Assembly (NCBI GenBank): GCA_003280135.1
Contig: QCFW01000003.1
Location: forward strand, 79,499 to 143,498
DNA: 64,000 bases
Origin: Prochlorococcus sp. AG-363-N16
GTDB lineage: Bacteria > Cyanobacteriota > Cyanobacteriia > PCC-6307 > Cyanobiaceae
Direction of reading: 5' to 3'
Shown here one piece after another: positions 29,148 through 37,238 of this stretch. Made by a program: the position numbers and the translations under genes. Every line of letters begins with the position of its first letter. Positions within the stretch are counted from its first letter, which is position 1. The notes under the pieces are model-generated. The model had not been told where the DNA came from. It saw only the letters and a list, made by a program, of their open reading frames with translations, and made no database searches.

Positions 29148-29516
29148 TCAAACAAATGCGTATTCATATTCTTCTATTTCTTCCCAATCGTCCGCAGAAA
29201 GTTCTAAACCATTAAACATACTGTTTTCTCCTACGCAATCAACAATTGCTCGAAGAGATGGAAAAAGAAAATGATTTTCTTCAGCATACTGTGCACTAAA
29301 TAAACCTTTCTCTCCCCAGAAAAATCTATCTGTAGTGTGCTCATTTCTTCTTACATTTACAATCGCAGGAGCGCAAAGAGCTTCTTCAGCTATGTATCTA
29401 CGAGCTGCAGTAACTGGTTTGTGTTTTCCAGTTTCAAGGTGAAATGTTTGAACATGAGCCATAACTCTTTGGCCAGCCAAACGTCTACGGCTAATCCGCT
29501 TGCGCTTTTTAGACAT
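29148..29516 (-). CDS. DUF3155-family protein
   Basis: 122 residues. A very basic N-terminus (SKKRKRISRRRLAGQRVMAH, 2-21) is followed by a globular part with FFWGEKGLFSAQYAEENHF (about 65-83) and an acidic C-terminus ending in EEIEEYEYAFV. I recall the family as DUF3155, found across cyanobacteria. The basic tail suggests nucleic-acid or ribosome contact, which is inference only. Convergent with the esterase gene by 16 bases. Confidence 0.65.
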   Translation of the reverse strand: MSKKRKRISRRRLAGQRVMAHVQTFHLETGKHKPVTAARRYIAEEALCAPAIVNVRRNEHTTDRFFWGEKGLFSAQYAEENHFLFPSLRAIVDCVGENSMFNGLELSADDWEEIEEYEYAFV

Positions 29517-29889
29517 GAAATGAAATTCCTTGAGGAGTGAAAAATGAATTTAATTTTGGCGTGCCACTTTATGATTTAAATAAATCGCTAATCGATTTAG
29601 ATTAAATGCTTTAGGTAAGAGAAAGTTAAACAGAGAAGTAGTTTGCGAATAGCATTGCTAACTAAATTACTTCCGAACCTAACCTTGGCAAGCCAACTTC
29701 AGGGGACCCATCAACCTCTGATAAAGCTTTTGGCAGGACTTTTTTCTGTGAACCTTTTGCCAAAGAGACCTTTGAAGAGCTTGAATGAAATGCTCTTGAT
29801 CAGTCTTTAACCATATCTTAATACTTTTTTCTGAATTATCAAGTGAAACTTACTTTCAAAACCCTGATAAACCTGTTGAATTAGAAATT
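29517..29889. other. Gene-free spacer of about 370 bases between DUF3155 and a histidine kinase gene
   Basis: No ORF with a start codon and no tRNA. CTTTTGGCA at 29726-29734 can pair with TGCCAAAG at 29757-29764 with one bulge, a hairpin with a loop of about 22 bases. The plus strand has an open run from about 29660 to 29785 reading SEPNLGKPTSGDPSTSDKAF in part, without a start. Another frame is open on the minus strand too. It could hold a small RNA, a long 5' leader for the kinase gene, or a gene remnant. Confidence 0.35.
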
Positions 29890-31029
29890 ATGCAGTTTTC
29901 AGATCGCTTTTTAAATCTAGTCCAACATGAATTGAGCGTGCTTGATTCATTAGGTGGATTAGAGAATGTAGTTATTTATTTTGCTCAGGCTAAGCAGGGA
30001 AAACCTCCAATATTGAAGATTATTGGTGAAATGCCAGGCAATTCAACAAAGGCTCTAACTCCTATTGAAAATGACCCTGACTTAAGACTCCCCTCGCCGG
30101 ATAGAAGATGGTATCCATTACAAGACGGGTCAAAATTACTTGGCGTAATACGTGTAGAACGCTTTGCTTCAGATGAAGAATGGCCAGAAGAACTTGACCA
30201 AAAATTGCATTCCTGTTCTTTGGTTCTAGCCACCTCCCTTAGCTTGGAACTTGAAAGGAAAATAATCTCAGAACAATTTATTCAGCAGAAAGAGCAGATT
30301 CAAGTATTGATTCATCAGTTAAGAAATCCTTTAACTGCATTAAAGACTTATGCACAACTTTTGATGAGAAAGCTTGGTCCTGATAATAGTGAAAGGGATT
30401 TAATAGAAGGGTTATTAAGTGAGCAAGATCAAGTTAATAAGTATTTACTGGCACTTGATAAGTTAAGCCAGCCAAAAGAAATATCACAGCAAATAATTCC
30501 TTCGCGATTATTATTACCCCCATTAATCCAGCATACAGAAAAATTAGAATTGTTCGAAATATTGAAGCCATTAATTGATCGTTCTGCAGCAACTGCTAAA
30601 TTGCAAGATCGTCAATGGCTGGGACCAAAAGATTTGCCAGCTTGGCTTAAAAAAGAAAGTAATTTATCAAATCAAGTAATAGGAGAAATAGTTGCAAACT
30701 TATTAGAGAATGCCTTTAAATATAGTCCTTCTGGATCTTCTATAGGACTTTGTTTTAATTCGTCAGGATTATGTGTATGGGATTCTGGTGACCCCATAGA
30801 CAATAGACTGAAGGAAAAGATTTTTATGGATGGTTTTAGAGCTAGTTCAGTTTCTAATATTCAAGGCTCTGGAATAGGTCTAACTCTTGCAAAAGAATTG
30901 GCTGAGCAATTAGGGGGTAATTTATATTTAAGCTCACAACCTAATCTTTTTGATCAAGCATTACCTTCTAATGGTAACGCTTTTGTTCTTACATTGCCGG
31001 TAGAATCAATGCAAGGCAAAACAACATAG
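29890..31029 (+). CDS. Sensor histidine kinase with GAF-like input domain
   Basis: 379 residues. The N-terminal part (about 1-125) is a soluble alpha/beta domain of GAF-like appearance with LLGVIRVERF at about 83-92. HisKA has phosphoacceptor H142 in IHQLRNPLTALKTYAQL. HATPase_c has an N-box with N270 and N274 (VIGEIVANLLENAFKYSPSG), a G1-box WDSGD (297-301) and a G2-box GSGIGLTLAKELAEQL (about 326-341). No membrane segment, so cytoplasmic. No response regulator is adjacent, and the signal is unknown. It overlaps the convergent cobS by 41 bases. Confidence 0.88.
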   Translation: MQFSDRFLNLVQHELSVLDSLGGLENVVIYFAQAKQGKPPILKIIGEMPGNSTKALTPIENDPDLRLPSPDRRWYPLQDGSKLLGVIRVERFASDEEWPEELDQKLHSCSLVLATSLSLELERKIISEQFIQQKEQIQVLIHQLRNPLTALKTYAQLLMRKLGPDNSERDLIEGLLSEQDQVNKYLLALDKLSQPKEISQQIIPSRLLLPPLIQHTEKLELFEILKPLIDRSAATAKLQDRQWLGPKDLPAWLKKESNLSNQVIGEIVANLLENAFKYSPSGSSIGLCFNSSGLCVWDSGDPIDNRLKEKIFMDGFRASSVSNIQGSGIGLTLAKELAEQLGGNLYLSSQPNLFDQALPSNGNAFVLTLPVESMQGKTT

Positions 31030-31780
31030 CAGTTTCTACTAATACAACTGATGCACCATAAGAGTCGCCGGTATGGCCTTTAAGAAAGTTTCCTAAACTA
31101 TTTGTAACTAAAATAGAACTTAATAAACCAATAATATTTAAACTCAATAAACTTAACTTAAGACTATCTTTTAGTGGTAAAATAAATAATATTAGAGAAT
31201 AGGCAATAATTATTGTAAACGATATTAATCCCTCATGCATTAAACCTTTCCAATGCTTTTTATGTGAAATTGAATTGCTTTCCTTATGCAAATATTGGAA
31301 ATTATTAATAGCTAATATTGATGAGAACTTACTCCAGAATGAGGCAATTATTATTGCAATTGGTGTGTATAGACCAAGCTTTAATAAGGAGCTAATTTGT
31401 ATTATTAGAAGAGTTATTAATGCCAGAACTCCAATAGAACCAATTCTGCTATCTTTCATTGCCTTTAATTGCTTTTCTTTTCCAGCGGCAATACCATCTG
31501 CTGTGTCTATAAGTCCGTCAAGATGCAAACCACCATTAATAAATATTCCAGAAGCTATAACTAAAAGGGCTAAAGACTCTTTGGGCCATCCAAAATTAAA
31601 AAATATTATCCAAAGACTGCTCTGTATTAGGCTTGTAATAACTCCTATAAGAGGAGCAAAGCGAGCTATCCGAGTAAACCTTGGTTTAATCTTTGGTATT
31701 TTTGGGAGGACTGTGTAAAAGATCCATGCACCTGCAAAGTCTTTTAACAGGTTTAGATTAAGCAGAATTAATCGCCTCAT
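30989..31780 (-). CDS. cobS: Adenosylcobinamide-GDP ribazoletransferase (cobalamin synthase)
   Basis: Joins adenosylcobinamide-GDP with the lower-ligand nucleoside to finish the cobamide. 263 residues, multi-spanning. NGGLHLDGLIDTADGIAAG (about 82-100) followed by KEKQLKAMKDSRIGSIGVLAL (to about 121) is the signature region. In Prochlorococcus-like cells the product is expected to be pseudocobalamin, which is family knowledge. The gene overlaps the histidine-kinase gene tail by 41 bases. Confidence 0.95.
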   Translation of the reverse strand: MRRLILLNLNLLKDFAGAWIFYTVLPKIPKIKPRFTRIARFAPLIGVITSLIQSSLWIIFFNFGWPKESLALLVIASGIFINGGLHLDGLIDTADGIAAGKEKQLKAMKDSRIGSIGVLALITLLIIQISSLLKLGLYTPIAIIIASFWSKFSSILAINNFQYLHKESNSISHKKHWKGLMHEGLISFTIIIAYSLILFILPLKDSLKLSLLSLNIIGLLSSILVTNSLGNFLKGHTGDSYGASVVLVETAMLFCLALILPAM

Positions 31781-31854
31781 TGTTTAATTAGAGAACAAGT
31801 TAGGTGATTAGTATCTTCAAGCTTAAGGCTTTTGCCATATCTCTCGAGATAGAT

Positions 31855-32973
31855 ATGTTTAGTTTCCAAATCAAATCAAATTGTTTAAGCACAAAAGCAA
31901 GGGTTGGTTCTTTTAAGACTTTGCATGGAGCAATTAGAACGCCACAATTTATGCCTGTAGGTACAGCAGCTACGGTGAAAGGAGTAAGCCCATTACAGCT
32001 TGAGAAAACTGGAGCTCAAACAATTCTCGCAAATACATACCATCTACACTTACAGCCAGGCGAGGATGTTATCCATGCTGCAGGAGGAATTCATAAATTT
32101 ATGAGTTGGAATCAACCGATTTTGACTGACTCAGGTGGTTATCAAGTGTTTAGTTTAGGTAAATTGAACAAAATAGATGATTCAGGTGTTTTTTTTAAAA
32201 ATCCTAGAAATGGTAGGAATATTCATTTAAGTCCTGAAAATTCAATAGAGATCCAGATGGCATTAGGTTCCGATATTGCCATGGCCTTTGATCAATGTCC
32301 TCCCTATCCATCTACAGAAAATGATGTTGAAGAGGCTTGTAGGCGCACTCATCATTGGCTAGAGAGATGTGTTTTATCTCATACCAATTCCAATCAGGCA
32401 TTGTTTGGGATAGTTCAAGGGGGTTGTTTTTTGAATCAGCGTATAAAAAGTGCAAGCATTGTTTCTAGTTTTAATTTACCCGGCATAGCAATCGGTGGAG
32501 TAAGTGTTGGAGAATCTAGTGATGCGATTAATAAAATTGTTAGCGAGGTTGCACCTCTTCTGCCAGAAGAGATTCCAAGATATTTAATGGGGATTGGAAC
32601 TCTGCCAGAAATTTCAAAAGCAGTTGCAAGTGGAATAGATCTTTTTGATTGTGTTTTGCCAACACGTTTAGGCCGCCATGGAACTGCCTTGGTTAGAGGG
32701 GAACGATGGAATCTTAGAAATGCATGCTTTAAAAATGATTACCAACCATTAGATGAAACTTGTAAATGTGAAGTGTGTCGAAGTCATAGCAGATCTTATT
32801 TACATCATTTAATTCGGAGTGAGGAATTATTAGGTCTGACTCTTATAAGTATCCATAACCTCAGTCATATGAATCGTTTTATGCAATCAATCACTCGAGC
32901 AATTGAGGATGGTTGTTTTTCAGAGGATTTCACTCCATGGCAGAAAGACGCCATTGCGCATTACACGTGGTAG
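31855..32973 (+). CDS. tgt: Queuine/pre-queuosine tRNA-guanine transglycosylase
   Basis: Swaps guanine 34 for preQ1 in GUN-anticodon tRNAs. 372 residues from ATG 31855; an upstream GTG at 31804 would add 17 hydrophobic residues not typical of the family, and MFSFQIKS matches the usual beginning. [24 protein letters not shown] with the catalytic Asp, and [16 protein letters not shown] with the nucleophilic Asp are present. The zinc site lies in [17 protein letters not shown] near the C-terminus. psbK follows 12 bases later. Confidence 0.96.
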   Translation: MFSFQIKSNCLSTKARVGSFKTLHGAIRTPQFMPVGTAATVKGVSPLQLEKTGAQTILANTYHLHLQPGEDVIHAAGGIHKFMSWNQPILTDSGGYQVFSLGKLNKIDDSGVFFKNPRNGRNIHLSPENSIEIQMALGSDIAMAFDQCPPYPSTENDVEEACRRTHHWLERCVLSHTNSNQALFGIVQGGCFLNQRIKSASIVSSFNLPGIAIGGVSVGESSDAINKIVSEVAPLLPEEIPRYLMGIGTLPEISKAVASGIDLFDCVLPTRLGRHGTALVRGERWNLRNACFKNDYQPLDETCKCEVCRSHSRSYLHHLIRSEELLGLTLISIHNLSHMNRFMQSITRAIEDGCFSEDFTPWQKDAIAHYTW

Positions 32974-32985
32974 CTTCACTTGCAA

Positions 32986-33150
32986 ATGTCCATGAATTAT
33001 TTAGGGATGGCATCGATTACCCTCGACTTGCTTGCTCAGTTGCCTGAGGCTTATAGGATCTACGCTCCTACGGTTGATGTGCTCCCATTGATACCGCTTC
33101 TTTTCTTCTTGCTTGTTTTTGTTTGGCAGGCAGCTGTAGGGTTTCGTTGA
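32986..33150 (+). CDS. psbK: Photosystem II reaction centre protein PsbK
   Basis: 54 residues, a small single-span subunit next to CP43. After a short presequence the mature part begins near [19 protein letters not shown] (about 19-37), with a membrane helix to about 50 and the end VWQAAVGFR. An internal Met at 32992 is an alternative start. It lies just downstream of tgt on the same strand, the gene order I associate with marine picocyanobacteria. Confidence 0.95.
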   Translation: MSMNYLGMASITLDLLAQLPEAYRIYAPTVDVLPLIPLLFFLLVFVWQAAVGFR

Positions 33151-33164
33151 TCTTTGTTTGATTA

Positions 33165-33183
33165 AGTTACTTTTTTAGTAACT
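33165..33183 (+). terminator. Candidate terminator hairpin after psbK
   Basis: AGTTACT-TTTTT-AGTAACT: a perfect 7-bp stem with a 5-base loop, 15 bases after the psbK stop. The stem is AT-rich and no T-run follows, so termination is uncertain. Confidence 0.35.
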
Positions 33184-33223
33184 GTCAAATATTCAGTTTT
33201 ACGAAATTGCTTGGGTCTATTCA

Positions 33224-33254
33224 TGTTCCTATATGGTTTAACCATATGGGAACA
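33224..33254. terminator. Strong hairpin between convergent psbK and dehydrogenase gene
   Basis: Arms of 13 bases, TGTTCCTATATGG and CCATATGGGAACA, pair around TTTAA with a single T-G wobble. It sits 18 bases beyond the 3' end of the minus-strand dehydrogenase gene. The stem is stable but no T-tract follows on either strand, so it may protect transcript ends or serve both directions. Confidence 0.45.
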
Positions 33255-33272
33255 GGCTTCATTTGAGAATTT

Positions 33273-34280
33273 TTAAATTGCCTTTGCCAAGCTGATTTCT
33301 TTAGATGGATTTAACACTGCTCTTTCAATTAGATCGGCGAGAGTTAATGCTCTAGAGGCCTGGAGCCCGTCCACGGCTGGTGTTTCAAGTCCTCGCACAC
33401 ATTGAAGGAAATGCTCTAATTCAGCATATAAAGGCTCAATTGAGGTTGTTGAGACTTCTTCAACAAAGCCATCGTTTCTGTATACCAATTCACCCTGTTC
33501 GGCAGAATATCTCTCATGAGATCTGCGATGTATATGCAAAGTGTGATTTAAGAAGTCGGTTTCGACCAGGCTTTTTTTGCAGTGAGCACTTAAATTACGT
33601 ATTTTTTTGTGGCTCATTTTACTGGCAGTGAGACTTGCAATTACCCCGTTTTTAAAACCAATAGTGGCATTTACATAATCCATTGGACCTTCTTTATCAC
33701 TACATCCGCCTACTGCAGCTAATTGAATAACAGGAGCATTTGCTAATTCAAGAACTAGATCAAGGTCATGAATCATTAAGTCAAGAACTACTGAAACATC
33801 ATTAGCTCTATCAGAATTTGGACTATGTCTTCTGGCTTCTAAAACCACTACTTCTTCATCTTTTACTACTTTGGTTAATTCTCTAAATGCAGGATTAAAT
33901 CTTTCTATATGTCCTACTTGAAGTAAGCAATTAGTTTTTTTTGATGCCGCAATAAGTTCTGAAGCCTCTGTTTTGCTTGCGGCAATAGGCTTTTCGATTA
34001 GAACATGTTTGTTTGCTTCTAAACATTTTAAACCAACTTTATGGTGAAGCAATGTTGGTACTGCTATACAAACTGCCTCAACTTCACTTATTAAATCTTC
34101 GTAGTCTTTGTACCATTTGCAATCGAATTGCTCAGTAGCTAAATTTCCTCTCTCTTCATTTGGATCAGCGACACCAATCAATTCAGCATCTTTTAATAGG
34201 CTTAAAACCCTTGCATGGTGCCAGCCCATGTTTCCAATTCCTATGACCCCAACCTTTACAGGGATTATATTGGGGGCCAT
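33273..34280 (-). CDS. Gfo/Idh/MocA-family oxidoreductase
   Basis: 335 residues. N-terminal NAD(P)-binding Rossmann fold: VGVIGIGNMGWHHARVL (about 8-24), then CIAVPT and the EKPIA element (about 96-100) with the conserved lysine. The C-terminal domain supplies the substrate site (VLDLMIHDLDLVLEL). These enzymes act on sugars and sugar-like substrates or reduce bilins; this one cannot be narrowed down from its sequence. It is not next to a sugar-nucleotide cluster. The start has an alternative only three residues later. Confidence 0.85.
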   Translation of the reverse strand: MAPNIIPVKVGVIGIGNMGWHHARVLSLLKDAELIGVADPNEERGNLATEQFDCKWYKDYEDLISEVEAVCIAVPTLLHHKVGLKCLEANKHVLIEKPIAASKTEASELIAASKKTNCLLQVGHIERFNPAFRELTKVVKDEEVVVLEARRHSPNSDRANDVSVVLDLMIHDLDLVLELANAPVIQLAAVGGCSDKEGPMDYVNATIGFKNGVIASLTASKMSHKKIRNLSAHCKKSLVETDFLNHTLHIHRRSHERYSAEQGELVYRNDGFVEEVSTTSIEPLYAELEHFLQCVRGLETPAVDGLQASRALTLADLIERAVLNPSKEISLAKAI

Positions 34281-34331
34281 TTGGAAGATTTCATTTGCTT
34301 ATTGAGATTATCGTTTATAGGGTGTATTGAG

Positions 34332-35600
34332 TTAGTTTTTTTTTAAGATTATTTTTACTTCATCGATTCTTGGCCCTTGCATGGAGATTATTTCGAAAAT
34401 AATTTCATGATTTATTAGGCTTTGTCCTGTGATAGGTACTTGTTGAAATTGTTCTAATAAAAATCCTGCAAGCGTATAGTAACTAGTGTTTTCTGGTAGT
34501 TGAAGATTTAATTGCCTGTTTAATTCCATTATTTCAATATCTCCATCTGCTATCCATATCCTTTTATTAAAATCTATTGCCTTAAGAATGGGCTCTTCTC
34601 TTGGAGGATCAATGTCTTCTCCAACTATTTCTCCAGTAAGGTCAGCAGCTGTTATAAGTCCTTCTGTCCCACCATGCTCATCGACAACCAGTAGAAAGGG
34701 GTTCCCTCCACGAATTAATGGAAGAAGTTTTTCCAAGGTACAGTTTTCAGATACTTTAGGTACAGGTTTTATGTATTTTTCTAATAAGGTATTAGGTTTT
34801 AATTCTCCTTTTGAAAGTGGTTCGGCTAAATGTCTAAGGTCCAGGACACCTAAAACATTGTCTAATGAATCGCCAGTAACGATAAACCGTGCATGTCTTG
34901 TTAAGTGAACTTCTTTCATTAACTCTGAAAAAATAACACTTTTGGGAAGAGTGATCATTTTTGAGCGAGGGACCATTATTTCCCGTACTTGAGTATCTCG
35001 GAGTGCAAAAACTCCTTCCAAAATATTCTTCTCATCTGGATGAAGCCCTGTAACTCTTCCAGATTCAATAAGAGTTTCTAACTCACCTGCAGATAATGCG
35101 GATACAAGGGATTCCCATTGATTGTTTAAACCAACAATTTTCAATAGAAAAGATGCAAGTTTTTCTAATAAGGAAAGCAGTGGTGTAAGAGTCTTCATTA
35201 CCCCTTCCAGAAGAGGTGCAAGACTTAGGGCTGACTTTTCAGGTCTATTTAGAACTAAGGCTTTTGGTAAAAGACCAGCTATTAGCGTCGCGAACATAAC
35301 TATTGATAAGAAAAATATTAAATTAAATACTTGAAAGGATTGATTTTCCTTTGGCCATAATTCATTTGCTATTTGATTGGATAGCCAACCAATTGCAATG
35401 AATGACATGGATAGGCCAAGTTGAGCAGCCATTAGGCTGCTTCTTAGTTTTTTTTGGAGCCTATGGATTGAAAGAGAACCTTTTTTCTTCTCTTTTATTA
35501 ATCTTTCTACTCTGCTTGGCCTTAATCGCAAAATAGAGAGTTCTCCCGCAGCAAAAAAAGCTGGGAAAGAAAAAAGTATGAAGATTAAAAAGAACTTCAT
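34332..35600 (-). CDS. CNNM/CorC-type membrane protein with CBS domains
   Basis: 422 residues. DUF21 membrane domain (about 1-175) with three to four helices, then a CBS pair (about 195-330; VREIMVPRSKM and FLLVVDEHGGTEGLITAADL), and a C-terminal transporter-associated CorC/HlyC domain (DGDIEIMELNRQLNLQLPEN). Such proteins are linked to Mg2+ or Co2+ efflux and are often misnamed haemolysins. The CBS pair would sense adenosine nucleotides. The gene begins with MKFFLIFILFSFPAFFAAG. Confidence 0.88.
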   Translation of the reverse strand: MKFFLIFILFSFPAFFAAGELSILRLRPSRVERLIKEKKKGSLSIHRLQKKLRSSLMAAQLGLSMSFIAIGWLSNQIANELWPKENQSFQVFNLIFFLSIVMFATLIAGLLPKALVLNRPEKSALSLAPLLEGVMKTLTPLLSLLEKLASFLLKIVGLNNQWESLVSALSAGELETLIESGRVTGLHPDEKNILEGVFALRDTQVREIMVPRSKMITLPKSVIFSELMKEVHLTRHARFIVTGDSLDNVLGVLDLRHLAEPLSKGELKPNTLLEKYIKPVPKVSENCTLEKLLPLIRGGNPFLLVVDEHGGTEGLITAADLTGEIVGEDIDPPREEPILKAIDFNKRIWIADGDIEIMELNRQLNLQLPENTSYYTLAGFLLEQFQQVPITGQSLINHEIIFEIISMQGPRIDEVKIILKKN

Positions 35601-35613
35601 TTAAATTGTCATA

Positions 35614-35686
35614 TGGGGGTGGCGAGGATCGAACTCGCCTAAGGCGAATTATGAGTTCGCTGCATTCACCAGATTGCTACACCCCC
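35614..35686 (-). tRNA. tRNA-Met (anticodon CAT; Ile2 not excluded)
   Basis: 73-nt cloverleaf with acceptor GGGGGTG and CACCCCC, anticodon arm GCGAA-CTCATAA-TTCGC (anticodon CAT), T-arm GCGAG-TTCGATC-CTCGC, and an A discriminator. An A-A mismatch sits at the end of the D-stem. It has no initiator hallmark (the acceptor 1-72 pair is formed), so it is an elongator Met or lysidine-modified Ile(CAU). I favour Met from gene-order memory. Confidence 0.85.
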
Positions 35687-35804
35687 AATAAAGGGATCTT
35701 TTGTAAGATCTTTTTTCATTTTGAAGACCTTTACATGAATAATAATTTAGTAAGCAACAAGTTGAAGTAACTCAATGCTTCAAATAACACATTAGATTTT
35801 AAGA

Positions 35805-36389
35805 ATGAACCCTATCCCTCAGTCAAGAGAGGCTTGCAAAGACAAGCTTTTAAGCCTTCTTGCATCTCATGCTTATAGGCATGGAAATTTTACTTTGTCT
35901 TCAGGAAAAACAAGTCATCATTACGTGAATTGCAAACCAGTCACCTTAAGTAGTATTGGATTGGCTTTGACCAGCAATTTATTATTTGAAAATGTTGAAC
36001 ATGATGCAATTGCTATAGCTGGGATGACGCTGGGGGCGGACCCTTTGGTTAGTGGAGTTGCTATTTCTGCGGCCTTGAGTGGCAGAGATCTTGATGCATT
36101 GATAATTAGAAAAGAAGCAAAAGGGCATGGCACATCTGCTTGGATAGAAGGACCATTGCCTCCTAAAGGCTCGCTGATAACAGTTCTTGAAGATGTTGTT
36201 ACCACTGGCGGATCTTCTTTAAAAGCAGTTTCTTTACTGAGAGAAGCTGGCTATTTGGTTAACAGGGTTGTAACTATTGTTGATAGATTGGAAGGGGGGT
36301 TAGAAGCTATTGAGAATGAAGGTTTAGAAATGATTAACCTTTTCTCTATAGAAGAAATCTCTTCTAAATCAAATCAGATATTGAGATGA
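35805..36389 (+). CDS. pyrE: Orotate phosphoribosyltransferase
   Basis: Makes OMP from orotate and PRPP in pyrimidine synthesis. 194 residues: [20 protein letters not shown] (about 25-44), [11 protein letters not shown], and the PRPP-binding [19 protein letters not shown] (about 125-143). The length is typical of bacterial PyrE rather than a fused UMP synthase. Followed nine bases later by the YgfZ gene, so they likely share a transcript. Confidence 0.96.
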   Translation: MNPIPQSREACKDKLLSLLASHAYRHGNFTLSSGKTSHHYVNCKPVTLSSIGLALTSNLLFENVEHDAIAIAGMTLGADPLVSGVAISAALSGRDLDALIIRKEAKGHGTSAWIEGPLPPKGSLITVLEDVVTTGGSSLKAVSLLREAGYLVNRVVTIVDRLEGGLEAIENEGLEMINLFSIEEISSKSNQILR

Positions 36390-36398
36390 TTTTCAAAA

Positions 36399-37226
36399 AT
36401 GAAGATTTGGGATGCAAGCTTTCCTCTTATTTCTTTAAAAGGAGAAGGCACTAGAAAATTTCTTCAAGGTCAAATATCTTCAGAAATTCTTTCTTTAAAA
36501 GAACAAGAAATAATTCGTACCTGTTGGTTGTCTCCTCTAGGTAAGATCAGAGCATTATTTGAACTTCGTATAATTAATGATGGAGCAGAAATATTAATTA
36601 TTTCTGGAAATGTAAAAGAAGTTTTTTATGGTTTAGACAGCGTCATTTTCCCTGTTGATAATGTAAGCATTAATCTTGCAGGGAAAATTAGAAGAGTTCA
36701 AATGATGTCTTATTCAGAATCTTGGCGGAAGAGTTCGTTTAGATGGGTATTTCATCAAAACAAAGAACTTAAATATTTTGGAAATTATGAGATTGCTACT
36801 AAGTCTGAACTTGATAAATGGAGTATTCAACAAGGAATTATTTCTGACTTTTCTTTATTGAATTTAGAGACAAATCCGTTTGAATTAGGATTATCTGATT
36901 TGTTGAATCTAAACAAAGGATGTTTTTTAGGCCAAGAAATAATAGCTAAGTTAAATAGGATTGGTCACGTAAAACATGAATTAAGAGCATTTATTAGTTT
37001 GAGTGATCAAATGAAAGCTGGAGATACATTAATATCTCTAAATGATACAGATGAATTGAAAAATCAAACTGCGGGCTTTATTTCATATTCTTTTAAAACA
37101 GCAGAAAAACAGACTATAGGATTTGCTTTTATCAAAAGAAAGTATCTATTAGAAAGGGAACTAATTAATAAGAGTTCTATGATTCCATTGGAAATAAATA
37201 AACCTATTGGATTTGTACCTATTTAG
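36399..37226 (+). CDS. YgfZ/GcvT-family folate-binding protein
   Basis: 275 residues. The YgfZ signature K-G-C-(F/Y)-x-G-Q-E is present as KGCFLGQE at 173-180. The N-terminal half (LISLKGEGTRKFLQGQIS, about 10-27) follows the GcvT-like fold. These proteins help build or repair Fe-S clusters of enzymes such as MiaB, using THF. The role here is by family. It is paired with pyrE. Convergent with the RecB-like nuclease gene. Confidence 0.9.
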   Translation: MKIWDASFPLISLKGEGTRKFLQGQISSEILSLKEQEIIRTCWLSPLGKIRALFELRIINDGAEILIISGNVKEVFYGLDSVIFPVDNVSINLAGKIRRVQMMSYSESWRKSSFRWVFHQNKELKYFGNYEIATKSELDKWSIQQGIISDFSLLNLETNPFELGLSDLLNLNKGCFLGQEIIAKLNRIGHVKHELRAFISLSDQMKAGDTLISLNDTDELKNQTAGFISYSFKTAEKQTIGFAFIKRKYLLERELINKSSMIPLEINKPIGFVPI

Positions 37227-37238
37227 AATAAATTATTG

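Noticed and set aside
31275..31718. 147-codon plus-strand frame antisense to cobS
   Set aside because: Fully inside the cobS coding region, with the basic and Ile-rich composition expected from an antisense of a membrane gene.
31804..31854. GTG start for tgt adding 17 residues
   Set aside because: The added residues are hydrophobic and atypical; MFSFQIKS from ATG 31855 aligns with usual TGT beginnings.
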